Below, piece after piece: positions 30,912-39,144 of a stretch of DNA of 49,668 nt. The DNA is from a virus, in the IMG/VR virus record IMGVR_UViG_3300009009_000017, positions 1 to 49,668 of that record; one strand, 5' to 3'. Below the pieces are notes generated by a model. That model was not told the origin of the DNA and did not search any database. It worked only from the letters and a program-made list of their open reading frames with translations. The translations under genes were made by a program, and so were the position numbers. Each line of letters starts with the position of its first letter. Within the stretch, counting starts at the first letter, position 1.

Positions 30912-31562
30912 GATTTTAAGCTTTCTATTTATCCACATTGTTTTATTCCTACATTTTTTTGAGCAATGACTTGTTTTCATATATTTATTAATTACAAAAT
31001 TTTTGCCACAATATTTACAAATTCTAGTTTCATTATCTATTCCACTTTTTCTTCTCCATGATGATTTGCATTTGTTTGAACAAAATTTATTTATATTAAT
31101 TGTTCCAAGAAAATCTTTCCCGCAATTTTCGCATTTTCTGTTTATTTTTTGATGTAATTTTGCTTTGCAATACATTTCATATTGTTTCTTATGCCATTCA
31201 ATACCTTCTTTTGAACCATGCCATTCGTTTGCTTTTGGTCTTGCGTTTTTGTTCATATTATTTCTTGCCCATTCAAGCCAATCTTTATCATTAGATTTTT
31301 TTTCACCATGTAATGTTTGGTGTTTTCCATTTTTTATTAATTCTAAATTGCTTATTTCATTGTTGCATTTATCATGGTCTTTATGATGTATTTGATATCC
31401 AGTTGGTATTTCTCCTTTATGTAAAATATATACTGCTCTATGAAGTCTTATTCTTTTATTATTTACTTTAGTTGTGCTTAAATAATATCCAGTCTTGTCA
31501 TCTCTAATAAATTTTATATTGTTGAAATATGCAAATTTATTATCATTATCATATTTAATCAT
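30900..31562 (-). CDS. HNH homing-type endonuclease
   Basis: 220 residues. The start is at the ATG about nine bases after AAAGGAG; the open frame continues upstream into the terminase gene without a ribosome site. The HNH core is RLHRAVYILHKG followed by YQIHHKDHDKCNNEISNLEL and KHQTLHG, with His as general base and Asn next to it. Two treble-clef-like zinc motifs follow (CENCGKDF with FCSNKC; CKYCGKNF with HCSKKC). Free-standing HNH genes beside terminase are frequent and either spread as homing genes or assist packaging. Confidence 0.85.
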   Translation of the reverse strand: MIKYDNDNKFAYFNNIKFIRDDKTGYYLSTTKVNNKRIRLHRAVYILHKGEIPTGYQIHHKDHDKCNNEISNLELIKNGKHQTLHGEKKSNDKDWLEWARNNMNKNARPKANEWHGSKEGIEWHKKQYEMYCKAKLHQKINRKCENCGKDFLGTININKFCSNKCKSSWRRKSGIDNETRICKYCGKNFVINKYMKTSHCSKKCRNKTMWINRKLKIKTP

Positions 31563-31633
31563 ATCTGATACTCTCCTTTTATCAATTATGTATCTTATTT
31601 TATCAGACATGGTCGCATATATCAACTGTAATT

Positions 31634-32872
31634 CTATTTCCAACCTAATATTTTTTTATTATAAATAATTGTATTTATCATATATCTAAGTAAATCACAC
31701 ATATGATCATTCTGTTTAATTGGCTTTTCTTCACCTCTCAAAATAGCCTTCTCATCCCATGAATAAGAATAAAATTCTCTTATCATATTTTTACATTTAT
31801 AATCAAAATTAATTATATTTTCATTTAAAGCACTACATGTGTTTTCAATACCTTCATGTACATCATTTTTAGCTTTTATAATATTATATTTACTTCTTTT
31901 TTTAATTGTTGCTATAAAGCTACTTGCAGAAGGATCTATTATTATTCCAATTATATTTCTATTACCTATAAATTTTTCTAAAATATTATAATACTCTTCA
32001 TTATCCTTTTGTTTTAATTCATCTTTTCCTGAATAATAATATTCATCGGTCATATACCACTTATTTTTTTTTAGTTCGTATCCAAATAATCCTAATGTAA
32101 AAGCATTATAAACACCATAGTCGCAACTAACATAATATTTTGAAAGTTTTAAATCTCTAGTATCTACACAATGCTTATCTTCAGAAAACATATCAAATAT
32201 TATTCCTTCAGCTACTACCCAAAGACCTAAAATATATCTTTTATAAAAAACTCCAGAATATTGTTTTTCATATCTTTCTCGAGTTCTTTTAGCTAATGTC
32301 AAATTATCATCCATTACAAAATGTAGATGATATATATTTTTTTCTTCAGCTTTGTCTATATATTCAGTTTTAAAATAATGATAAGGTCCAGCAGGATTAC
32401 AATTAAAAAATATTCTGCTTCCTTCAACTGAACACCTTGAAGTCATTTGTTCAGTAAAACTTTGTGGAAATAATGCTACTTCATCCGCAAGTGCTCCTGC
32501 TGCCGTTAATCCTTGCAAAGCTTTATAGCTTAATTCATTACTAGCACCATACATATAATAAATATTTGTTCCAATTATCAAATAATTTTTTGACCTATTA
32601 TAAACATATTTTAAATTTAAAGATAATAATATTTCCATTAATGGATTTATAACATTTTTTTCTAAACTATTTATACTTTGTCCAGCTATAATAAAATTTT
32701 TATTTCTAAATGTTTTTTGAGACCAAACTAAAAAAGAGCAAATCATAGAAATAGTTTTTCCACTTCTTATTGCTCCATCTGCTATTAGTATATCTTTTTC
32801 ATCTTGTTTCCACCAAGTTAACAATTCTAATTGTTTAGGAGAAAATGCTTTTATATCAAATTCATTATTCAT
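31634..32872 (-). CDS. Terminase large subunit
   Basis: 412 residues. The ATPase has Walker A DGAIRSGKT (about 32-40), Walker B GALADE (126-131) and the coupling stretch FNCNPAGP near 157-164. The nuclease half shows acidic residues in SCDYGVYNAF, IIIDPSASS and QNDHMCDLLRYM, the RNase-H-like Asp set of TerL. It packages and cuts concatemeric DNA. It overlaps the small subunit by eight bases. Confidence 0.92.
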   Translation of the reverse strand: MNNEFDIKAFSPKQLELLTWWKQDEKDILIADGAIRSGKTISMICSFLVWSQKTFRNKNFIIAGQSINSLEKNVINPLMEILLSLNLKYVYNRSKNYLIIGTNIYYMYGASNELSYKALQGLTAAGALADEVALFPQSFTEQMTSRCSVEGSRIFFNCNPAGPYHYFKTEYIDKAEEKNIYHLHFVMDDNLTLAKRTRERYEKQYSGVFYKRYILGLWVVAEGIIFDMFSEDKHCVDTRDLKLSKYYVSCDYGVYNAFTLGLFGYELKKNKWYMTDEYYYSGKDELKQKDNEEYYNILEKFIGNRNIIGIIIDPSASSFIATIKKRSKYNIIKAKNDVHEGIENTCSALNENIINFDYKCKNMIREFYSYSWDEKAILRGEEKPIKQNDHMCDLLRYMINTIIYNKKILGWK

Positions 32873-33583
32873 TTGAGTTATTTAATTCTTCTTTTTTGCC
32901 TAATAATTTATCAACAAAATAATCAATATTTTTTTGCTGGTCTTCATTTTTTGTATCAGTATTCAATTTCTTTTCTTCAAGTTCAATTTTCTTATTGTCT
33001 ATTTTCTTTGTATGTTCAAATTTGGATCTGTCTAATCTGAATTTTTCTTTATCATATTCTTTTCTATGCTTACTTTCTGGATTCATTTCAAAAAATTTAG
33101 ATAACCAATCAAGAGCTTTTTGTCTATCTTCAAGCTTAACACTTATTCCATCTTTACCTTGTTTTACTTCATGTATTATTCCACCATCCACAATATCGCT
33201 ATTTTTAAATTTTACATAATTTAAAGATTCTTCATTACCCCATTCAACAAAATCCGTCATATCTGAAAATGCTATATTCATATATTTTTCAACAATATCA
33301 TTTTCATCAAGTATTATAGCTTTTCTTTTTTGCTCTTTAAGTTTTTTTATTTCTTGTTGAACTCCATAAATATCCATGATTTTATATGAATTTTTTAAAG
33401 CAACTTCTTTACTACAGTTATAAGCTTTCATATATGAAATCATTACATTTCTATTTTTTATAAAGTATTGGCAAAATAATTCCTGTTTATAATTTAATTT
33501 TAAAGCTTTCTTTTTAGCTTGTTCCTGTCTTTTTTTTTATTTTTAGCAAAATCTTTGTTAAATTGTCTTATATTTCTTTTCAT
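32865..33583 (-). CDS. Terminase small subunit, needs a -1 frameshift at an A9 run
   Basis: The ATG at 33583 (AGGTG ribosome site) opens MKRNIRQFNKDFAKNKKK. At nine A (33530-33538), this frame soon stops. The -1 frame continues as RQEQAKKKALKLNYKQELFC, then QYFIKNRNVMISYMKAYNCS and the rest of a TerS, 239 residues in all. The helix-turn-helix region typical of XtmA-type TerS lies across the slip and the MISYMKAYN stretch. Either programmed slippage, a miscounted homopolymer or a real frameshift explains this. Translation from an internal start near 33443 would lose part of the DNA-binding domain. Confidence 0.75.
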
Positions 33584-33591
33584 TTATTCAC

Positions 33592-34152
33592 CTATATTTC
33601 AAAATCAATTAAAACTTCATCAAGTTCATCCTGATTAATTCCAATATATTTTAATGTTTCCTCAGCGCTAGCATGATTAAATAATCTTTGTAATATTGTA
33701 AATTTATTTGTATCTTTAAAAAAATGATATCCAAAAGTTTTTTTTAATGTATGTGTACCAATATTTTTTAAATTAAACTTTTTTTCAATGTCTTTCATAA
33801 TGTCATAAGCCGTTTTTCTTGATATATTAGTATTTTTATATCTTGCTTTAAATAAGTAATCTTTAATATCATTCAAAGCTATATAATCATTTATAACCTT
33901 TTTCATTCTTGGCTTTATAATCATTTTTCTTAACTTTTTCGTCTTATTTTCTCTTAAAATCAAATGTTCTTTATTTAAAAATTGAAATTTTCTCAATTCT
34001 AATAAGTCGCTTATTCTTAATCCTGTATTAAATCCAATGTAAACTAATACATAATCCCTTTTTTCCGCTACTCCAATTCTTTTTTTGTTTTCAAGATAAT
34101 CATATATATTATAAATTAAATTTTTATCTCTAATCGGTTCAACTATTTCCAT
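33592..34152 (-). CDS. Small tyrosine recombinase lacking N-domain, HxxK variant
   Basis: 186 residues, catalytic domain only. R46 (TGLRISDLLEL), H160 (FNHAS) and tyrosine Y169 (TLKYIG) are present. The second arginine of the HxxR box is Lys (H134-T-L-K137), which could weaken strand cleavage. Small XerC/D-like proteins encoded just upstream of terminase in Gram-positive phages are of uncertain role, such as late-gene control or dimer resolution. It is clearly related to the 36.8-kb paralogue through VEPIRDKN and THTLxKTFGYH. No good ribosome site. Confidence 0.75.
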   Translation of the reverse strand: MEIVEPIRDKNLIYNIYDYLENKKRIGVAEKRDYVLVYIGFNTGLRISDLLELRKFQFLNKEHLILRENKTKKLRKMIIKPRMKKVINDYIALNDIKDYLFKARYKNTNISRKTAYDIMKDIEKKFNLKNIGTHTLKKTFGYHFFKDTNKFTILQRLFNHASAEETLKYIGINQDELDEVLIDFEI

Positions 34153-34312
34153 ATATTATCAAACTTTCAATTATTTTTCACATCCTCAAACGGTTTGTGT
34201 CCGGTAATATTTTTTTTTACTTTTAATCTATAACTAAAATTCAGACACATGTAACTTTTTCCCACATCCTCATTCTTATTTTTGGTCACCATCTTTTAAA
34301 TATTTTTTTCAT

Positions 34313-34870
34313 TCAATTTGTTGTTTTGATGTTAATATTTTCAAATATTTTTTCATATGCTTGTATAGCTCCATTTTTTTCATCAAGCTCTTGATACAAA
34401 TCACTCATTTCTGTGCAATTTTCGTCTTGCATTTTTTTATATTTATCTAATAATTGGTTTTTTTCTTCTAATTCTGTTTTAATTTTTTGGTTTTTTTCTT
34501 CTAATTCTTCTTTAATATTTTTCAATTTTAAATATTTAATTTCTAATTGTTTTAAATAACTATTATCTCTTTTAAGTTCTTTCCACTCTAAGTTATTTAA
34601 ATATATATATTTATAATTTTGTTTTATATTGTATACAGTATTATATTTAGGATTTATTGTAGAAATTAAATATTGTTCAATTAAATTCATTTCGTATTCA
34701 CTTTCTACTGTTATGTATTCAATTTTAAATAAATACTTTAAGCATTCTTCTGGAAGATGTGAAATTGAAAAGTGATTATATATTCTTTCTTTTATGTTTT
34801 TTGACTTGCCTATATATAATATATTTTCTTCACTATCGACAAATTTATATATATTATAATTATTACTCAT
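34313..34870 (-). CDS. GIY-YIG endonuclease with coiled-coil tail
   Basis: 185 residues. The ATG lies ten bases behind GGAGG. The GIY-YIG module is at about 5-85: NIYKFVDSEENILYIGKSKN, then R29 and the Glu-containing LIEQYLI helix. The C-terminal half is a Glu/Lys-rich coiled coil instead of a DNA-binding module. It may be a homing nuclease or a phage-competition nuclease. The 160-base gap on its left has no gene. Confidence 0.8.
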   Translation of the reverse strand: MSNNYNIYKFVDSEENILYIGKSKNIKERIYNHFSISHLPEECLKYLFKIEYITVESEYEMNLIEQYLISTINPKYNTVYNIKQNYKYIYLNNLEWKELKRDNSYLKQLEIKYLKLKNIKEELEEKNQKIKTELEEKNQLLDKYKKMQDENCTEMSDLYQELDEKNGAIQAYEKIFENINIKTTN

Positions 34871-35015
34871 TTTTAAAATACCTCCACATTTACCATATAT
34901 ACAAGTCATGTTTTGTTAACTAAAAATATTCTCTCAAATTCACTAAAATAAATAAATTTAAACAAATATTTTTGATTAACAAATATTTCCATACTTAAGT
35001 TGAGTATATGGTAAT

Positions 35016-35168
35016 TTATTTCATTTTTTTACGTTTTCGACTACTCAAACTATTCATATCTAATTTAATATCAATATCAAATTTTCTTTCTTGCATACAA
35101 AAAGGACATCTTAGCGACCAAATCAAACTAATTGTCCTGCATCTTTCACACCATATTAATATATTCAT
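35016..35168 (-). CDS. Small zinc-ribbon protein, 50 aa
   Basis: The frame reads MNILIWCERCRTISLIWS, then LRCPFCMQERKF, giving a zinc ribbon C7/C10 with C21/C24 and a basic RKRKKMK end. The cysteine pairs make chance coding unlikely, but there is no clear ribosome site and a terminator hairpin lies directly upstream. It may be a small transcription or replication accessory factor. Confidence 0.6.
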   Translation of the reverse strand: MNILIWCERCRTISLIWSLRCPFCMQERKFDIDIKLDMNSLSSRKRKKMK

Positions 35169-35177
35169 ATTTTTTTC

Positions 35178-35201
35178 AAAAAAACAAGGGGAGATCCCTT
35201 G
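35178..35201 (-). terminator. Minus-strand terminator
   Basis: CAAGGG/CCCTTG form a 6-bp stem with a five-base loop and seven T on the minus strand. It lies between the iteron region and the small zinc-ribbon gene. Confidence 0.65.
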
Positions 35202-35294
35202 ACATTTTATTATAAGATATCTTGTATTTTATTTTGTCGTTCTTACCGACATTGTAATCATAGAGCAAAATAAATTATATTTCAACTATAATTT

Positions 35295-35386
35295 ATCTAT
35301 ACTCAATCTATGCTCAATCTATATACAAATCTATACTTAAACTATACTCAATCTATACTGAGAATCTATTTAATCAATCTCTATTG
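35295..35386. repeat. Iteron-like array of 11-bp direct repeats
   Basis: Six consecutive copies of ATCTATACTCA with 1-3 changes start at 35295, 35306, 35317, 35329, 35340 and 35351, with looser copies at 35364 and 35377. The 11-base phase (one step of 12) puts them on one face of the helix. The 376-base gap at 35169-35544 also holds TGTCG/CGACA and AAGATATCTT. It has no protein gene. A replication origin or a regulator-binding array is likely. Confidence 0.7.
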
Positions 35387-35390
35387 CTGT

Positions 35391-35419
35391 AATGTAACTT
35401 ATTACAATACTGTTACATT
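35391..35419. promoter_or_regulatory. 8-bp dyad next to the iterons
   Basis: AATGTAAC and GTTACATT are perfect inverted repeats with a 13-base spacer, five bases beyond the last iteron. They form a possible operator or origin element. Confidence 0.55.
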
Positions 35420-35544
35420 GTGTAAAATTAAAAGATACTAAATTATATTTATTATGTTTTTATTTTGCAATATAATTTAAACTAAGTTATAATTTTTTTT
35501 TCAAAAAAATAAAGCCTATTCAGCTTTATCTAAAACCTTACACT

Positions 35545-36288
35545 TTATTTTTCATTATTTTCACTATACTTTTCTTTTAATTCTAAATTATAAGCAATTT
35601 TTAAATATAATTGCCTATGTAATTGTATTAACTGATTAGGTGTATATTGCTTTTTACATCCAGTTTTTATATCACATATTTCTTTATCAAATAAATTACG
35701 TACCATTATTAAAAAATCTTTATTAACTTCATTTTTTAAATATTTAGTTCTGTCTATGTTCATATTGTTTTCATTCCTCTTGTCTGCTTCTTCTCCTTCA
35801 AAAACAGGTGCTCCAAAAGGTGTTGAAATAATTTTATCTTCGGTATTTTTCAAAGATTGTTTCAAAGATTGATATACAATTGGATTCATACACAAATATT
35901 TGTCATGTAATATCTGTACAGTTTTTATGTCTATAACTAATTTAGTTACAAGTATTTCAATTATCGCAGGTTTTTTTATATTTTCTAAATTATTCATCAT
36001 TTCTTTTATTTCATCTTTGTTTAATTCTGTTGTTGCTGATGTTGTGCAATCATCTTCACAAAAGGCTTTATCAAAAAAACTATTTCTCATATCATCCATA
36101 GCTTTTTCAAAAGCAAATTTAAGTAATTTATGTCTATGCATATTTTCTGCTAAATTAATTTCAGGGCAATTATAATTTTTTGGTATTATTGGAGCTTTCA
36201 TTTTTGCCTCTGCTAAAACTTTTTCAGCAATGTTTTTGTTTAGTTCGTCCAATTTTAAATTTAATTCTTTTAATTTATCTTTGTCCAT
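35545..36288 (-). CDS. Hypothetical protein, 247 aa
   Basis: The ATG lies eight bases after AAAGGA. The protein is mostly helical. It includes a Cys cluster (DKAFCEDDCTTSATTELN), a hydrophobic helix (AIIEILVTKLVIDIKTVQIL) and a C-terminal helical region (TPNQLIQLHRQLYLKIAYNLEL). Its 3' end borders the iteron array, so an origin-related role is possible, but no replication motif was seen. Confidence 0.6.
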   Translation of the reverse strand: MDKDKLKELNLKLDELNKNIAEKVLAEAKMKAPIIPKNYNCPEINLAENMHRHKLLKFAFEKAMDDMRNSFFDKAFCEDDCTTSATTELNKDEIKEMMNNLENIKKPAIIEILVTKLVIDIKTVQILHDKYLCMNPIVYQSLKQSLKNTEDKIISTPFGAPVFEGEEADKRNENNMNIDRTKYLKNEVNKDFLIMVRNLFDKEICDIKTGCKKQYTPNQLIQLHRQLYLKIAYNLELKEKYSENNEK

Positions 36289-36359
36289 TCTTCTTATCCT
36301 TTCAATACAAAATCTTTATTTTGTCTAATTATTAATTTAAATATTTGGTAAATTAACAA

Positions 36360-36503
36360 TTAATACTTACTTTTCTTGTATTCTTCTCCGATTTCTTTTA
36401 ATTTTTGCCTTCCTATTTCGTTAATCATTTCGTTTTCAATATATTCTTCATTTCGAAATACATCGTCGATCTTTTTTAATGTTTCATCTTTTAAATTTTT
36501 CAT
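36360..36503 (-). CDS. Small acidic helical protein, 47 aa
   Basis: The ATG follows AAAGGA with good spacing. The product is a single charged helix set (KDETLKKIDDVFRNEEYIENE, in part). It lies between two operonic genes. Function unknown. Confidence 0.6.
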   Translation of the reverse strand: MKNLKDETLKKIDDVFRNEEYIENEMINEIGRQKLKEIGEEYKKSKY

Positions 36504-36548
36504 TTTGTTATTCCTTTCTATCCAAAATTTTATTTTGTTTAATTAAAA

Positions 36549-36815
36549 TTATTTTGCAATTTCATAAGTTTTTTCAAATTTTTCTGGTTTACAAGGATAA
36601 AACTCACCTAATACCCCTTTTATTATATAATCATTAACTTTAACTCTCATCATATTTCCTTCAAGTGTTTCTATTTCTAATTCATCATAATGGCTTGTTA
36701 TGTTGTTAATTATTGAATATTTACCTTTGTAAAAGGATTTGAATTCAGTATGATTTACTCCAAACCATTGCATAGCTTCAATTTCAACAGGTTTTTTTAT
36801 ATATTTTATAATCAT
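36549..36815 (-). CDS. Conserved phage protein (KKPVEIEAMQW ... GEFYPCKPEKFEKTYE type)
   Basis: 88 residues behind a perfect GGAGG. The opening KYIKKPVEIEAMQWFG, the middle IETLEGNMMRVKVNDYIIKGV and the end GEFYPCKPEKFEKTYE match a very common phage protein of unknown biochemical role that occurs in many Gram-positive and some Gram-negative phages. It is probably a small beta barrel. Confidence 0.8.
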   Translation of the reverse strand: MIIKYIKKPVEIEAMQWFGVNHTEFKSFYKGKYSIINNITSHYDELEIETLEGNMMRVKVNDYIIKGVLGEFYPCKPEKFEKTYEIAK

Positions 36816-36833
36816 TTAATTTCCTCCTTCAAT

Positions 36834-37430
36834 TCACAAATTTAAATCCAGATATACCTCTTCCATTTCATCCTGCTGTATGCCAATATACCTCATTGTT
36901 ATTCCCGGTGCAGAATGATTGAATATTTTCTGCAATATTTCAATCCCAACTCCTTTCATTCTGGCATGATAACCAAATGTCTTTCTCAATGTATGAGTAC
37001 CAATTTTATCTTTTATTCCAACTTCATTGGCAACATTATTTAAGATATCATACGCCTGTACTCGGCTGATTGGTTTATTTACACCTTTTTTACTTTTAAA
37101 TAAATACCAATCTAAGCCGTAGTTATCTAATGAATCAATATACTCTTTTATAGCAGAATCAATATATTCTTTTATAGCTTCTTTTGCAGTTTTATTTAGC
37201 CTAAATACTTTTTCTTTACCTGTCTTTTTCTCTCTAATATAAATACTATCTTTAACCTTGCATTTATGATCCATTACATCAGATAATTTTAATTTTAATA
37301 AATCGCTTATTCTAAGACCGGTATTTATTCCAATTGTAAATAATAAATAATTCCTTATACTTTTATTTTTTAACACAACTTTCATCAGTTTTATTTTATT
37401 TTTATCCCTGATTGGTTCAACTGTATTCAT
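36834..37430 (-). CDS. Small tyrosine recombinase, catalytic domain only
   Basis: 198 residues. The ATG lies eight bases after GGAG. Full active-site set: R40 (TGLRISDLLKL), H146-T-L-R149, H172 (FNHSAP) and Y181 (RYIGI). It lacks an N-terminal core-binding domain, so it probably acts with a partner or has a special target. It contains a tandem duplication of AIKEYIDS (85-92, 93-100) from a 24-base repeat. It is a paralogue of the HxxK protein at 33.6 kb. Confidence 0.8.
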   Translation of the reverse strand: MNTVEPIRDKNKIKLMKVVLKNKSIRNYLLFTIGINTGLRISDLLKLKLSDVMDHKCKVKDSIYIREKKTGKEKVFRLNKTAKEAIKEYIDSAIKEYIDSLDNYGLDWYLFKSKKGVNKPISRVQAYDILNNVANEVGIKDKIGTHTLRKTFGYHARMKGVGIEILQKIFNHSAPGITMRYIGIQQDEMEEVYLDLNL

Positions 37431-37980
37431 CAAAAACACTCCTTTTCAATATATCTTTCAAGTTAATTTGATTTTTCAAAGGTACATGTTTTTTAATGAT
37501 ATTTTCACATTTCATAATTCTTGCTTTACGATAAGGAGTTATTTTATTGTTTATATAAATATTTAGTATCCTCCTTCTTAATGCCTTAATTGTATCTATT
37601 TGCTCTTGTTCAAAACTATGAATTACCTGAGGCATACATATATTAAGTGCAATTTTTTCTAACTTTGATTTGCTTTTGCAAATATAACAACGTCCAAATG
37701 TATCGTTTCTAATACTTTTATGATTACAATAAGGGCAATGAAAAACATTGCTATAATGATATAAAACTTTTGGCTTAAAATTAAAATTTATCTTTTTTAC
37801 ACTAAATATATTTTCTGAAATAGTACTTACTGAAAGAATTCTGTATACATTTTTTTCAATCTGTATTAAATCAAAGTTTTTTTTCCTATCAACATTTACT
37901 TTACATATAAGCTTTTCTGTTTCATGCTCAATTATTTCAAAAATATCTGAACCATTATTGTAAAATTCTTTTAAATTCAT
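37417..37980 (-). CDS. Zinc-ribbon protein, 187 aa
   Basis: A beta-rich N-terminal half is followed by a four-Cys ribbon FHCPYCNHKS ... CYICKSKS (about residues 80-110) and a helical C-terminal half with basic patches (RKARIMKCENIIKKH). AGGTG precedes the ATG, and the end overlaps the recombinase start. It may be a nucleic-acid-binding regulator; no known family was recognised. Confidence 0.6.
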   Translation of the reverse strand: MNLKEFYNNGSDIFEIIEHETEKLICKVNVDRKKNFDLIQIEKNVYRILSVSTISENIFSVKKINFNFKPKVLYHYSNVFHCPYCNHKSIRNDTFGRCYICKSKSKLEKIALNICMPQVIHSFEQEQIDTIKALRRRILNIYINNKITPYRKARIMKCENIIKKHVPLKNQINLKDILKRSVFDEYS

Positions 37981-37997
37981 AATATCACCTATTTATT

Positions 37998-38513
37998 TTA
38001 TTTTTTTAGTTTACTTTCCATTTCATAAATTTTTTCAAGAAATAACTGTAAGTTTGTATCTATATATCCTCCTGATTTTTTAAAGGATATTATTAAATTT
38101 TCATATTCTTGTTTTATTTCAAAAACATTTTCTATTAGTATCCCACAGTTTTCAACATCTTCAACTAAAGTTTTTGCTTCTACTAAATCAAAATCTAATT
38201 CTTTTTTTACAATATATTCAGTTCCTAATATTCCATCTATTTTTTCTCTTAAGTTAAATCCTATTTCTAAACCATCTCTTTTCCCTAGTATAAATGGTTG
38301 ATTTATTTTATTTTCAATTATTTTTTCTATTAATAATTCTTTTTTTGAACATATAAAAAATATATCCCAAAAATTTTCACCTTGATGCCTTTTTCTTTTT
38401 GTAATTCCTTTTATTTTAAATACTATAGCTTGTAATATTCCACTTTTATCAAATATTTCTATTCCTCTTGTGTAATTATTGTGTTTGTTATTTTTTATTA
38501 AAATTATTTCCAT
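37998..38513 (-). CDS. Hypothetical protein, 171 aa
   Basis: The ATG follows GAGGAGG. N-terminal strands (KSGILQAIVFKIKG, FWDIFFICSKKELL) are followed by a helical C-terminal region. It is the first gene of the leftward group that starts near 38.55 kb, where a TATAAT with an upstream TG overlaps one TGTTAGATT repeat. Function unknown. Confidence 0.55.
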   Translation of the reverse strand: MEIILIKNNKHNNYTRGIEIFDKSGILQAIVFKIKGITKRKRHQGENFWDIFFICSKKELLIEKIIENKINQPFILGKRDGLEIGFNLREKIDGILGTEYIVKKELDFDLVEAKTLVEDVENCGILIENVFEIKQEYENLIISFKKSGGYIDTNLQLFLEKIYEMESKLKK

Positions 38514-38573
38514 AATACTAATTTCCTCCTCAAATTTTATTAACCTAACTTAATATATTAATATTATATCATA

Positions 38574-38690
38574 TGTTAGATTATTTTCCCACTAATTTAA
38601 AATTAAAAATAAAAAAGTATAGCAAGCCAAATAAAATAGATAGTTTGATATACTTTTCTTAATCTAACATAATACTAGTTTTGTTAGATT
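38574..38690. promoter_or_regulatory. TGTTAGATT dyads at the IS-remnant junction
   Basis: The 9-mer TGTTAGATT occurs at 38574-38582 and 38682-38690, and inverted at 38661-38669. The last two form a perfect dyad with a 12-base spacer, and AAGTATAgCAA/TTTGATATACTT lies between the outer copies. They may be operators for the divergent genes or the left-end hairpins of the inserted element. Confidence 0.45.
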
Positions 38691-39100
38691 GGATTTGCAT
38701 AAAATATGTTATAATTTTTAAAAAAATGAGGTGATTTTAATTGAATAATAAAAAATTAAAACTTCCTAGTTTTAAACATCTAAATCAAGAATTAATTGTT
38801 ACAAGAAGAATCTTATACCAGTAAAGCAAGTTTTCTTGATAATGATAAAATACCAAAATATAATCAAGACAATCCAATTGAATATAAATTTTCTGGGAGA
38901 AGGATAAAACGTGGATTGTATAAAACAAAAAAAGGTATATTAATTAATGCAGATGTAAATGGGGCATTAAATATATTAAAAAAAAGTAGTGTTGTGAGTC
39001 TTAAGACTCTATACAGTAGCGGCGAAGTGGATACGCCTGTCCGTATTAGAATTTCCTAATACAAAACGAAGCCCCCACTTCTAAAGTGGAGGGTAGTTCA
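38661..39100 (+). mobile_element. IS200/IS605-family remnant (IS1341-like, tnpB only)
   Basis: The element keeps a start region with GAGGTG and TTG, the C-terminal end of tnpB and a right end with the hairpin CCCCCACTT/AAGTGGAGGG, followed by GTAGTTCAC, a typical IS605 right terminus. The internal part of tnpB is deleted. The left boundary is uncertain. No tnpA is present. Confidence 0.65.
38741..39059 (+). pseudogene. tnpB: Internally deleted tnpB
   Basis: The start codon and about 25 codons (NNKKLKLPSFKHLNQEL) run into a different frame that carries the TnpB C-terminus: ESYTSKASFLD of the zinc-finger/RuvC region, FSGRRIKRGLYKTKKG, and INADVNGALNILKK with the last RuvC Asp. Well over 200 codons are missing between them, including the first RuvC Asp and Glu. 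The product cannot be an active nuclease. The C-terminal frame alone is open from 38796. Confidence 0.75.
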
Positions 39101-39122
39101 CGTGAATTGGTGATTTAATAAA
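38930..39122 (+). ncRNA. Omega-RNA (reRNA) scaffold of the tnpB remnant
   Basis: The 3' part of tnpB and the right end keep the region that makes the TnpB guide RNA: AGTCTTAAGACT palindrome, GCGGCGAAGTGGATACGCC, and the terminal hairpin at 39071-39092 ending at TTCAC (39100). About 20 bases beyond this would be the guide. The 5' limit is approximate. It may be an orphan or be used in trans by a TnpB elsewhere. Confidence 0.5.
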
Positions 39123-39144
39123 AAAAGAGAGTTTAAACCCTCTC
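39121..39144 (-). terminator. Terminator overlapping the stop of the HTH_11 gene
   Basis: GAGAG/CTCTC around GTTTAAAC is followed by six T on the minus strand. It ends the leftward early transcript before the IS remnant. Confidence 0.6.

Noticed and set aside
31563-31643. N-terminal extension of the HNH protein
   Set aside because: It would start at TTG inside the terminase gene without a ribosome site, whereas AAAGGAG precedes the ATG at 31562.
31634-33583. Complete toxin-antitoxin or defence island in the terminase area
   Set aside because: All genes there are explained by packaging proteins, a homing nuclease and recombinases.
35008-35202. A plus-strand hydrophobic frame
   Set aside because: It is antisense to the 50-residue zinc-ribbon gene and has no ribosome site; its hydrophobicity follows from reading A-rich DNA on the opposite strand.
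35295-35386. Reading the 11-bp repeats as a CRISPR array
   Set aside because: The units are too short and directly adjacent with no spacers; iterons fit better.
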